Source: Planctomycetota bacterium (GTDB lineage: Bacteria > Planctomycetota > UBA1135 > GCA-002686595). Taken from it: a DNA stretch of 64,000 bases. Shown one piece after another: positions 54,403 through 61,650 of this stretch (position 1 is its first letter; each line of letters starts with the position of its first letter). Below the pieces are notes generated by a model, which saw nothing but the letters and a program-made list of their open reading frames with translations, searched no databases and was not told the origin of the DNA. The DNA is taken from the NCBI GenBank assembly GCA_016709875.1, contig JADJLZ010000018.1, positions 1-64,000 of the forward strand, written 5' to 3'. A program made the translations under genes and the position numbers.

Positions 54403-55878
54403 GTGGATTCCACACCCGAGTCGATCGCCGCCAGGGAGCCCCCCGCTCCGCCGAATGCGGACGTTCATGCCGATCTCGGCGCTGCGCACGCAGCGCGGAC
54501 ACTCGAGGCGGTCGACGTTCAGGCCTTCGCGCAGGACTTCCTGCTCTCACCGGAACGGGCCGCGCCCGTGGTCGCGATCTCCTCGCACCCGACGCGCGGC
54601 GGCTACCTGCTCGACCCCGATGCACTCGCCCGCGAGCTCGGCGAACTCGCCGACGTCGTCCAGATCGAAACCGGAGAGGCGACCTGGGCACTCAGCGCCA
54701 CGCTGCCCGAGCGTCTCGACGTCTACGGCGGTGCGGCGCGCATATGGTGGCCGGGACTCGGGGAGACCTCCGATCCCTACCGGCACCCGTTGCTCTTCGT
54801 TCGAAGCCCGGACGAGGCCGAGGTCGTGCAGCGCCGGATCGTCGCGGCGATACGCGATGGCGACAAGGCAGCCGGCAGCTACGGACCGTGGCGGCCGCGC
54901 GCCAACGCGAAGGAGACACGCGCGGATCTCTGGCCGAGGCTGCTGGAGGTCTACAAGGTCGGAGACGTCGTCCGCGGTCGTGTGACCCAGATCCGGGCGG
55001 ACTTTGTCCTGGTCGAGGTCCTGCCCGAGGTGCAGCTCCTTGCGCACATCTCCGAGCTCGACTGGACCTTCGTCACGGACCCCGCCAACATCGTCCATCT
55101 CGGCGAGCACGTCCGCGTCAAGATCCTCACGCTCGATCCTGCTGCCCGCAAAGGGCTCGTTTCGATCAAGAAGGCCTACGGCGTGGATCCGCTTCCGGCC
55201 GTCACGCCCTGCCCCGGCGAGCCGCCCTTTCTCGAGGACGGATCCGACGATGCGGACATCGACACGCAGCCCGCACTCGCGCAGGCACAGAGCCGGGCCG
55301 CGCGTGCGGACGAGGAACTCCAGTCCGTGCTCGCGGATCGCAAGGACCTGATGCAGCAGCTCAAGGCCGCGAAGGAACGCGAGGTCGGATTGCGCCGCGA
55401 CCTGCGCAGCCTCGAGGATCGCCTGCGCGTGGTCGAGGCGCAGCTCGGCGGACAGGATCCCGCCGGTTCGGAGGTCGCGTTTCTCACCGCGATCCGCATG
55501 GAGTACGCGCGCCGCTGCGACGAGGGCGATCGCCAACGCTATCCGCTGCAACGCATGCGGCTGGGACGGGAGTTCCTCGAGCGCCTGCGCGAGTTGGACG
55601 GTATCCAAGTCGAGAAAGTCGTGCAGGTCTGTATGCAGGTCGCCTGTCAGCGCGCGCACGAGGTGCCCGGGCGCGAAGTGCATCCCCTGCGCAGCGGGCC
55701 GGCAGGGGCAGCGTCGCAGCTCCGGGCGCGCGACGGCGCCAAGGCCTGGCGCTGCTCACTGCAGGACAACACGGCCTCCGCTCGCCGGCTGCATTGGTGG
55801 GACATCCCTGGGGCGGATGGGCGAACGATCGAGTTCGCCAGTGTCGCGGTGCACGACGACTTCTCGATCCCCGGGTGA
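54403..55878 (+). CDS. three-domain protein: unknown N-domain, S1 RNA-binding, RelE-like C-domain
   Basis: A 491-residue protein. Residues about 47-175 form a domain with PVVAISSHPTRGGYLLDPDA, TWALSATLPERLDVYGGAAR and WWPGLGETSDPYRHPLLFV, recalling conserved text in actinobacterial proteins of unknown function. Residues about 183-265 are a good S1 domain (YKVGDVVRGRVTQIRADFVL, LLAHISELDW, VRVKILTLDPAARKGLVSIK). A coiled coil follows (about 285-345). The last 140 residues end in AKAWRCSLQDNTASARRLHW and EFASVAVHDDFSIPG, which by shape could be a RelE/ParE-type fold. It stands alone in an accessory region. An RNA-targeting role is suggested, not shown. Confidence 0.6.
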   Translation: MDSTPESIAAREPPAPPNADVHADLGAAHAARTLEAVDVQAFAQDFLLSPERAAPVVAISSHPTRGGYLLDPDALARELGELADVVQIETGEATWALSATLPERLDVYGGAARIWWPGLGETSDPYRHPLLFVRSPDEAEVVQRRIVAAIRDGDKAAGSYGPWRPRANAKETRADLWPRLLEVYKVGDVVRGRVTQIRADFVLVEVLPEVQLLAHISELDWTFVTDPANIVHLGEHVRVKILTLDPAARKGLVSIKKAYGVDPLPAVTPCPGEPPFLEDGSDDADIDTQPALAQAQSRAARADEELQSVLADRKDLMQQLKAAKEREVGLRRDLRSLEDRLRVVEAQLGGQDPAGSEVAFLTAIRMEYARRCDEGDRQRYPLQRMRLGREFLERLRELDGIQVEKVVQVCMQVACQRAHEVPGREVHPLRSGPAGAASQLRARDGAKAWRCSLQDNTASARRLHWWDIPGADGRTIEFASVAVHDDFSIPG

Positions 55879-56182
55879 GCGGTGGGCCTGCAGACAGCAG
55901 GCATCACCCGGCGGGGGCGCGCATCGAGCGCCAGGAGAGGCCCCTGCCGAAGCCGTGGGACTTCCCCAGGCGCGAGCTGCTCTGCCCGCCTGCGATCCAG
56001 GATCCGTCCTGCCAGGAACGTCCGCCCCCCCCAGGGTGCGCGGACATCCGCGCCTCCTGCGTGCCTGCGTCCCCTGCTCGACGCGAGGAGCCCCCGCGCT
56101 CGAGCCTCGCGGCGGCACGCCCTGGCACGCAAGCCGCGGACCGGGCACCCGCGGACGAAGCCACTCGGGCGGAAAGGCCCCG
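55879..56182. other. 304-base stretch between convergent genes
   Basis: Between the convergent S1-domain and acyltransferase genes. A small hairpin CCTGC-AGACA-GCAGG stands near 55887 and may end the S1-domain transcript. Other open frames are shadow-like. No gene seen. Confidence 0.45.
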
Positions 56183-57406
56183 TCAGGCCACGAACGGATT
56201 CGCGTAGCGCACGGTCGGTCCGAGCGCGTCGAGTCCGTCCTGTCGTGCTCGCGCCAGCGCCGCCAGCATCTGCGAGCGCAGGCTGGCGAGCACGCTCGAG
56301 TGGTCCGACGGACCGGCCACCGTCACGGGCTCGGCGACGCGCAGGAAGACGTCGCGCGGCGCGACGGCGCGCGGCACGCTGCGCGCAAGGCTGTCGCGCA
56401 GCGCGCCGCGCAACCAGTCGACCCGCAGGCGCTTGATGCGCTCGTGGACCTGCTCTTGCGTCATGGTCGGCTGGTCCACCGCAGCCGGCACGAGCCGCAG
56501 GAAGCGGTCGATGACCTGGATCGGGCGCCGGAACTGCGGCGGCGCATCAGGCAGGCGACGCGCGGCCGAACGCCAGGCGCGGGCCGCGGCCGCGGCCTCG
56601 GCGGGCAGCTCCTCGGGCCGGTACTCGGGCCACTCCTCGTGCAAGCGCGCGAGGCCGTGTGCGAGGCCACGCCGGTAGCGGGTCACGAACCCGTCCGAGC
56701 GCGGCCCGATCTCGAGCGCGAACTCGTCGGCCGAGCGCTCGAGCAGCGTCTCGTACAGTGCCCCGAGCCGCTGCGCGGGCCCGGCGAGTCGCGCCGTGTG
56801 GACGCGCAGGCGCGCCTCCACGTAGTCCAGCTCGCGCTGCAGACCCCGCGTCGCGTCCACGCGGAAGCGTAGGAACCACGCGAGCGGAATCAGCGAGGCC
56901 GCGCGCCCGAGCTGTGCCGCGCCCTGTTCGGCGATGCGCACGGCGCCGGCGCGCAGGGTCCCGAGCGCCTCGTTGTCCCAGTTCACCTCGCCCTCGGGGT
57001 GAATCAGCGCGCCGTGGCCGCGCGCCAGGCACTGCCCCGAGTACGAGAGCGCGAGCTCGAGCTCCGGTCCGTGCACGGCAGCGACGAGGCCGTTCGCGAG
57101 CCAGAAAGCCCGCATCGCCCGGCCCATGCCGTTCACGGTCGCGGTATCGGCCCACGACGCAGCGAGCGGCGCGTGCCGGTCGCACAGGTACTTGTCGAGC
57201 ATCCAGTCGGTGAACAACTCCGGGTGGTTCGGGCAGAGCACGAACGGCGCCCGGGTCGCCTCCCGCAGGCGCGCCTCGTCCTCGGCGGGCAGGCGGATCG
57301 ACTTCACTCGCGAGACGTGCGGGAGCACGACATGGCCATTCACCCAGCCGAGCGCGCGCATCAGCGCGGGCCTGGGGTTCGGTGTGTGGAAGCGATCGAG
57401 GGACAT
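56183..57406 (-). CDS. PlsC-like acyltransferase (1-acyl-glycerol-phosphate family)
   Basis: A 407-residue protein whose first 200 residues match the PlsC fold: FVLCPNHPELFTDWMLDKYL supplies the His and Asp (spacing H-x5-D rather than the usual H-x4-D), and ARGHGALIHPEGEVNWDNEA the substrate-phosphate loop (HPEGE). The last 180 residues are a mostly helical C-terminal extension not usual in PlsC (AAAARAWRSAARRLPDAPPQ, QEQVHERIKRLRVDWLRGAL). It should acylate a lipid intermediate at the membrane. The altered H/D spacing could mean changed specificity. The ATG at 57406 begins natural text. Confidence 0.8.
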   Translation of the reverse strand: MSLDRFHTPNPRPALMRALGWVNGHVVLPHVSRVKSIRLPAEDEARLREATRAPFVLCPNHPELFTDWMLDKYLCDRHAPLAASWADTATVNGMGRAMRAFWLANGLVAAVHGPELELALSYSGQCLARGHGALIHPEGEVNWDNEALGTLRAGAVRIAEQGAAQLGRAASLIPLAWFLRFRVDATRGLQRELDYVEARLRVHTARLAGPAQRLGALYETLLERSADEFALEIGPRSDGFVTRYRRGLAHGLARLHEEWPEYRPEELPAEAAAAARAWRSAARRLPDAPPQFRRPIQVIDRFLRLVPAAVDQPTMTQEQVHERIKRLRVDWLRGALRDSLARSVPRAVAPRDVFLRVAEPVTVAGPSDHSSVLASLRSQMLAALARARQDGLDALGPTVRYANPFVA

Positions 57407-57766
57407 CGTGGGCGCCGCGGCGCCGTGTGACCGGAGCAGCCTACGCCGGCGGCCGGCTCGGGGAACACGCACGGGGAAGGGAGACGAGCAGGGCTCCCGG
57501 GCTTGCCGGGCGAGCTCGCTCCTCGGCGGGACGGGGCGCAGGGTACATCGACCGAGGGGCGACGAAAAAAGGGACCCGCGAAGTCTCGCAAGTCACTTCG
57601 TGATCGGTAGCGGGGGTATTTGAAGCTGTAACTACTTGTTCTCTAATCATTTATGATAATGCACGAGCCTTTCCCGGCACCTCGCGGGCACATACAGTTC
57701 TAGGGTACTTGTATCTCTGCGGACGATATAACTACACACAGGCTGTACCCCACTCGATCACCCTCC
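57407..57766. other. intergenic region with AT-rich promoter of the AbiE pair
   Basis: The acyltransferase (minus) and AbiEi (plus) genes diverge from here. The first 200 bases are GC-rich. From about 57620 the sequence becomes the most AT-rich part of the window (TTGTTC, CTAATCATTTATGATAATGC, GATATAACTACACACAGG), which fits the promoter and operator of a toxin-antitoxin pair. The heptamer TAACTAC occurs twice, at 57632 and 57729. A possible degenerate tRNA-end repeat stands at 57590-57617. Confidence 0.5.
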
Positions 57767-58603
57767 GTGCGCACCACCAACGCCAAACCGAAGAGTCCCG
57801 AGCCCCTAGACCGAGAGATCCTCGCGCGACTCGCGCGCGGTGCTCGAGGTGGAGTCCTCGAGGTCGAGCACGCCGCGAAGTTGCTGAAGGTCCCCACGCG
57901 CCGCGCCGCTTTGATCCTAGGCCGACTCGCGCGCAAGCACTGGATCGCTCGCGTCCGGCGCGGCACCTACATCCTGCTCCCGCTCGAAGCCGATCCGCGC
58001 CGCAGCGTGCAGGCCGAAGACCCTTGGATCCTCGCCGCGCACCTCTTCGCGCCTTGCTACATCGGCGGCTGGAGCGCAGCCGAGCACTGGGAACTCACCG
58101 AGCAGGTCTTCCGCTCGACCTTCGTCGTGAGCGCCGCGAACATTCGCGCGCGCTCTCTCGATCTCGCGGGCCTCAGCTTCCGCGTCGTCGCCGCCGCCCC
58201 GAAGCGCAGCGCCTCCGCGACCAGCATCTGGCGCGGAAGCGAGAAGATCGCCGTGTCGTCGCGCGAGAGCACGATCGCCGACGCCCTCGATCACCCGGAC
58301 TGGCTCGGCGGCATCCGCAACGTCGCCAGCGCACTCGCGCGTCTGCACCAGAGCCCCCACTGGGATCGCAAACGACTCGCCGCCGCCATGGAGCACCTCG
58401 GTCGCGGATCGGCCTTCAAGCGACTCGGCTTCCTGCTCGAGACCCTGCACCTCGACGAACCCGCGCTCATCAAGCTGTGCCTGCGCGAGCGCTCCAGCGG
58501 ACTGATCGCCCTCGATCCAGGCGTCGCCAAGAAGGGCACGATCTCGAGCCGCTGGAATCTGCGGGTCAACGTCTCCCTCGGAGAGCGCGAGGCCGATTCG
58601 TGA
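57767..58603 (+). CDS. abiEi: AbiEi-family antitoxin / transcriptional regulator
   Basis: A 278-residue antitoxin of a type IV toxin-antitoxin pair. The N-terminal winged helix (LARGARGGVLEVEHAAKLLK, RRAALILGRLARKHWIARVR, GTYILLPL) binds the operator to repress its own promoter. The C-terminal AbiEi domain (CYIGGWSAAEHWELTEQVFR, STIADALDHPDWLGGI) blocks toxin action. The last bases overlap the toxin gene start (GTGA at 58600-58603), as in other AbiE operons. The promoter region immediately upstream is AT-rich. Confidence 0.88.
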   Translation: MRTTNAKPKSPEPLDREILARLARGARGGVLEVEHAAKLLKVPTRRAALILGRLARKHWIARVRRGTYILLPLEADPRRSVQAEDPWILAAHLFAPCYIGGWSAAEHWELTEQVFRSTFVVSAANIRARSLDLAGLSFRVVAAAPKRSASATSIWRGSEKIAVSSRESTIADALDHPDWLGGIRNVASALARLHQSPHWDRKRLAAAMEHLGRGSAFKRLGFLLETLHLDEPALIKLCLRERSSGLIALDPGVAKKGTISSRWNLRVNVSLGEREADS

Positions 58604-59790
58604 TCGGCAAGCAGGACCTCGTCGACCGCGCGAGCGAGTGGGGACTACGTCCCGACGTCGTCGAGAAGGACTACGCCCTCGGATGGCTGCTCAGCGCGCT
58701 CGCCACGCATCCGGCCACCTCGCGCCTGTGGATCTTCAAGGGCGGCACCTGCCTCAAGAAGTGCTACTACGAGACGTTTCGCTTCTCCGAGGACCTGGAC
58801 TTCACGCTGCGGCCGGATGCCCCCTACACGGCCGACACGCTGACGCGCACGCTGCGCGAGGTCGCCGAGATCGCTGCGAACGCGAGCGGGATCGGTTTCC
58901 CGCCCGAACGCGCCGAGGTTCGCGCCCGCAAGGACAAGCGCGGGCTGCTGACCTTCGCAGGCAAGCTCTCCTACCAGGGTCCGCTCGCGTTCCCGACCGC
59001 ACCGCGGATCACCTTCGACATCACGCAGCACGAGTTGATCGTCGACGAGCCGGTCCAGCGTGCAGTCCACCACCCGTACCCCGACGAACTCGGCGCGGGC
59101 GAAGGCGTCATGGCCTACTCGCTCGACGAGCTCTTCGGCGAGAAGCTTCGCGCACTCTGCGAGCGCACCCGCCCGCGCGACCTCTACGACGTGGTCAACG
59201 TGCTCTCGAACGCGAGAGAGCTGCTCGACCTCGACCTCGCGCGGCGCATCTTCCAGGAGAAGTGTCGGTTCAAGGGCTTGGCCGTCCCCACCGCCGCAGC
59301 CATCGCGGCGCTCGCGACGGGTTCCGAGGAACTCGCAGCCGAGTGGGAGAACATGCTCGCGCACCAGCTGCCGGAGTTGCCCCCGCTCACGACCTTCCTC
59401 GAGCGACTTCTTCCGCTTCTCGATTGGATCGATGGGCCGAAGCCCGAGGTTGTTGCCGCTCCGCTGCAGAGCTTCTCCGGCGGCTCGGGCGAGACGATCG
59501 TCTCGCCGGCCGGGGTCACCTACTGGAACGAAGGCCAACCGCTCGAACTCCTGCGCTTCGCGGGTGCGAACCACCTGCTCGTCGAGTTGCACTACAACGG
59601 CAAGCGACGCCTAGCGGAGCCCTACTCGCTGCGGCGCGCCGCGAACGGAAACTTGCTCTTCTACGCCTGGGAGCAGGGCGCGAGCACGATCAAGGCCTTC
59701 AAGGTCAGCGAACTCTCCGGGCTACGCAGCACGAAGACGCCCTTCGTTCCGCGGTACCGAGTCGACCTGACTCGTCTTCCGGGTAACTGA
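58600..59790 (+). CDS. abiEii: AbiEii nucleotidyltransferase toxin with WYL-like C-terminal extension
   Basis: A 396-residue toxin from GTG 58600, coupled to abiEi. Nucleotidyltransferase landmarks are VVEKDYALGWLL, FKGGTCLKK (residues 47-54), RFSEDLDF with D65 and D67, and YSLDELFGEKLRALCERTRP. AbiEii enzymes inhibit growth by transferring nucleotides to targets such as tRNA, giving abortive infection. The last 95 residues (about 300-395) are extra: PLELLRFAGANHLLVELHYN, RLAEPYSLRRAANGNLLFYA and IKAFKVSELSGLR read like a WYL-type fold. WYL domains sense ligands or nucleic acid, so it might be a built-in trigger (inference). Confidence 0.85.
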   Translation: MIGKQDLVDRASEWGLRPDVVEKDYALGWLLSALATHPATSRLWIFKGGTCLKKCYYETFRFSEDLDFTLRPDAPYTADTLTRTLREVAEIAANASGIGFPPERAEVRARKDKRGLLTFAGKLSYQGPLAFPTAPRITFDITQHELIVDEPVQRAVHHPYPDELGAGEGVMAYSLDELFGEKLRALCERTRPRDLYDVVNVLSNARELLDLDLARRIFQEKCRFKGLAVPTAAAIAALATGSEELAAEWENMLAHQLPELPPLTTFLERLLPLLDWIDGPKPEVVAAPLQSFSGGSGETIVSPAGVTYWNEGQPLELLRFAGANHLLVELHYNGKRRLAEPYSLRRAANGNLLFYAWEQGASTIKAFKVSELSGLRSTKTPFVPRYRVDLTRLPGN

Positions 59791-59826
59791 CCCAAGGCGG
59801 GCCTTGCTCACCCTCCGAATGTCAGC

Positions 59827-59874
59827 GAGGGCTCGGGTGGAATGCCCAAGTCATCTCCTGTGTGTGGTAGCGGG
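59827..59874. repeat. copy of tRNA-fMet 3' end (left att-like repeat)
   Basis: 48 bases match 60833-60880 at 44 of 48 positions, including TGCCCAAGTC, TCTCCTGTGTGTGGTAGCGGG. The last 10 bases correspond to the 3' end (CCCGCTACCA) of the initiator tRNA, and the rest to its downstream flank. This is the arrangement left by integration at a tRNA 3' end. Confidence 0.7.
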
Positions 59875-59912
59875 TGGGTCCCCCGGCGGGGACATTCGCT
59901 ACGCTGAGCTCG

Positions 59913-60788
59913 ATGGACATCGCGACCGTCACCACCGCGGATCAGTCGCTGCTGCACGCGGTGCGGTCCACGCTGGAGGGCGCTGACGAGGTCATTCTCT
60001 GCGTCGCTTTCGTGCACGACGCCGGAGTGCGCCTGCTCGAGCGCGAGTTCCAGGCGCTGCGAGAGCGCAGGACGACGCCGCGACTTCTCGTGACGACAAC
60101 GTTCGGCACGACGAGCGCGGCGTCGCTGAGCTCGGCTCGCGCCTTGGGCATCGACGTGCGCGTCCTAAACCCCGGGTCCCGCCAGACGTATCACCCGAAG
60201 ATCTATCTCGGCGCAAAGGGCTCGGACATGCGGGCCGTCATCGGTTCCGCGAACCTCACCGGCGGACTCTTCTCGAACGTCGAGGTGGCCGTCTCGCTCA
60301 GGGGCGCACGAACGGATTCACCGCTGGCCTCGGCGTGGCGCTGGGCAAACGACCTCTGGCAGGACCGCCGCGTCGAGACTTGGAATCCACCAGGCGTCGC
60401 GGAGCCAGCAGTCGAGCGGCTCGAACCGGAACTCCTTGCGTTGATCGACCGTGAGCGTCTGCGCGACCCCGTGTTCCGCACACTGGGTCGCTCGCCGAGA
60501 CCGAACCGCGTGGTCGATCTCTGCGCCTCGGCCGTGTACGTGGAGACGGAACGATCCCGGCAACGACACGCCCGCCCCGAGGAGATCCCGGCGTGGATGT
60601 TCAACCTCGCTTGGGAGCGCCTCCGCACCCACGGGAAGCTGACGAACACCGAACTGCTCAACGGGCTCCGCGTGCATCGCTCGAGCGCCGTCTGCGCGAT
60701 CCTCGGCCGACTCGAGCCCGTCCGGGTAGTCAGCGGCGCGAGCATCACGCTGACCTGGCCCGGAAACTACGAAGCCCGAGAGCCGTGA
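59913..60788 (+). CDS. PLD-family nuclease-like protein
   Basis: A 291-residue protein. The phospholipase-D signature is present once: YHPKIYLGAKGSDMRAVIGS then ANLTGG, giving His, Lys, Asp and the GSxN element. One motif per chain implies a dimer, as in NucT-, BfiI-type and other PLD nucleases. The N-terminal half is a Rossmann-like PLD core, and the C-terminal 70 residues (FNLAWERLRTHGKLTNTELL) read like a winged helix. It lies between two tRNA-derived repeats, next to the AbiE pair, and has a defence-type profile. The substrate cannot be told. Confidence 0.75.
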   Translation: MDIATVTTADQSLLHAVRSTLEGADEVILCVAFVHDAGVRLLEREFQALRERRTTPRLLVTTTFGTTSAASLSSARALGIDVRVLNPGSRQTYHPKIYLGAKGSDMRAVIGSANLTGGLFSNVEVAVSLRGARTDSPLASAWRWANDLWQDRRVETWNPPGVAEPAVERLEPELLALIDRERLRDPVFRTLGRSPRPNRVVDLCASAVYVETERSRQRHARPEEIPAWMFNLAWERLRTHGKLTNTELLNGLRVHRSSAVCAILGRLEPVRVVSGASITLTWPGNYEAREP

Positions 60789-60832
60789 GACCTAGCGCAA
60801 GCGCCCGCTGCGACGGGCGTCGGAAACGCGAA

Positions 60833-60880
60833 GAGGACTCGGGCGGGATGCCCAAGTCCTCTCCTGTGTGTGGTAGCGGG
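60833..60880. repeat. native tRNA-fMet 3' end and flank (right att-like repeat)
   Basis: The reference copy of the 48-base repeat; 60871-60880 are the last ten bases of the functional initiator tRNA, so any element here uses the tRNA 3' end as its attachment site. Copy spacing is 1006 bases. Confidence 0.65.
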
Positions 60881-60947
60881 GGCAGGATTCGAACCTGCGA
60901 CCTCCGGGTTATGAGCCCGACGAGCTGCCAGACTGCTCCACCCCGCG
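60871..60947 (-). tRNA. initiator tRNA-fMet (anticodon CAT)
   Basis: A 77-base tRNA with encoded CCA. The minus strand begins CGCGGGGTGGAGCAG, carries the anticodon loop CTCATAA, three G:C pairs in the anticodon stem (GGG/CCC) and TTCGAAT in the T loop. Base 1 (C) cannot pair with base 72 (T). The unpaired 1-72 end and the three G:C pairs mark the initiator. Its 3' end is duplicated upstream as the left repeat. Confidence 0.95.
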
Positions 60948-60984
60948 GTTGTGGGGAAGAGTATGACCGCCCGACTCTCGCAGT

Positions 60985-61650
60985 TCAAGCCTGCGGGGAG
61001 CCGAGGCCGCCGCGGAGGAAGTTCGCAACCAGCGACGGGGGAAGGCCTTCGGTGCGGATTCGCAGGTGGGCGACGTCCTGGTAGAAAGCCTCGCGCGCGT
61101 CGCGGAGTTGGCGCAGTTCCTCGAGGTTTGCGGCACCGGCAGGCCCGGCGTGGCGGCCGGCTTCGGTGAGCGGCGGGCGCGGGGTGGGATCGCCGGCGAG
61201 GCGTCGGGCGAGTTCTTCGACCGGGGCTTCGAGCCAGACGACCCAGGCTCCCCCACGCAGGCGGGCGCGGTTTTCCTCGTTCAGAACGGTGCCCCCGCCG
61301 CAGGCGAGGACGAGCGGCTCGCGGCGTTCGAGCACCTCGGCGAGGGCGCGCGACTCGAGTTCGCGGAAGACCGGCTCGCCCAGGCGCGTCAGGAGTTCAC
61401 CGGCGCTCGGAGCTGCTGCGCCGGAGCCAGCGGGAGCTCCGGGGTCGCGCGCGACCGAATCGGCCGGATGAGTCGAATACCACAGGCGCGCGAGCTCGTG
61501 GTCGAGGTCGACGAAGACGCGGCCGAGTTCGCGCGCGAGCAGCGCCCCCACCGTGCTCTTGCCGCTGCCGCGCAGGCCGACGAGCGCGATCTTGGCCGGG
61601 GCGCGGCTGGACTCCTGCCCCGCGCGCGGGTCGCGCAGGGCCGGGCTCAT
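60985..61650 (-). CDS. aroK: shikimate kinase
   Basis: A 221-residue shikimate kinase, phosphorylating shikimate with ATP in aromatic amino-acid synthesis. Walker A is ALVGLRGSGKSTVGALLARE, the shikimate-binding FVDLDHELARLW follows, and LACGGGTVLNEENRARLRGG supplies the Gly-rich loop. A lid segment lies around RLAGDPTPRPPLTE with the Arg residues. An insertion of about 25 residues (THPADSVARDPGAPAGSGAA) precedes GELLTRLGEPVFRELE. The start overlaps the AroDE stop (ATGA), so translation is coupled. Confidence 0.92.
   Translation of the reverse strand: MSPALRDPRAGQESSRAPAKIALVGLRGSGKSTVGALLARELGRVFVDLDHELARLWYSTHPADSVARDPGAPAGSGAAAPSAGELLTRLGEPVFRELESRALAEVLERREPLVLACGGGTVLNEENRARLRGGAWVVWLEAPVEELARRLAGDPTPRPPLTEAGRHAGPAGAANLEELRQLRDAREAFYQDVAHLRIRTEGLPPSLVANFLRGGLGSPQA

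Noticed and set aside
57541..57590. T-run hairpin candidate (AAAAAAGGGACCC on the plus strand)
   Set aside because: The run of six A is present but no stem of useful length lies beside it on either strand.
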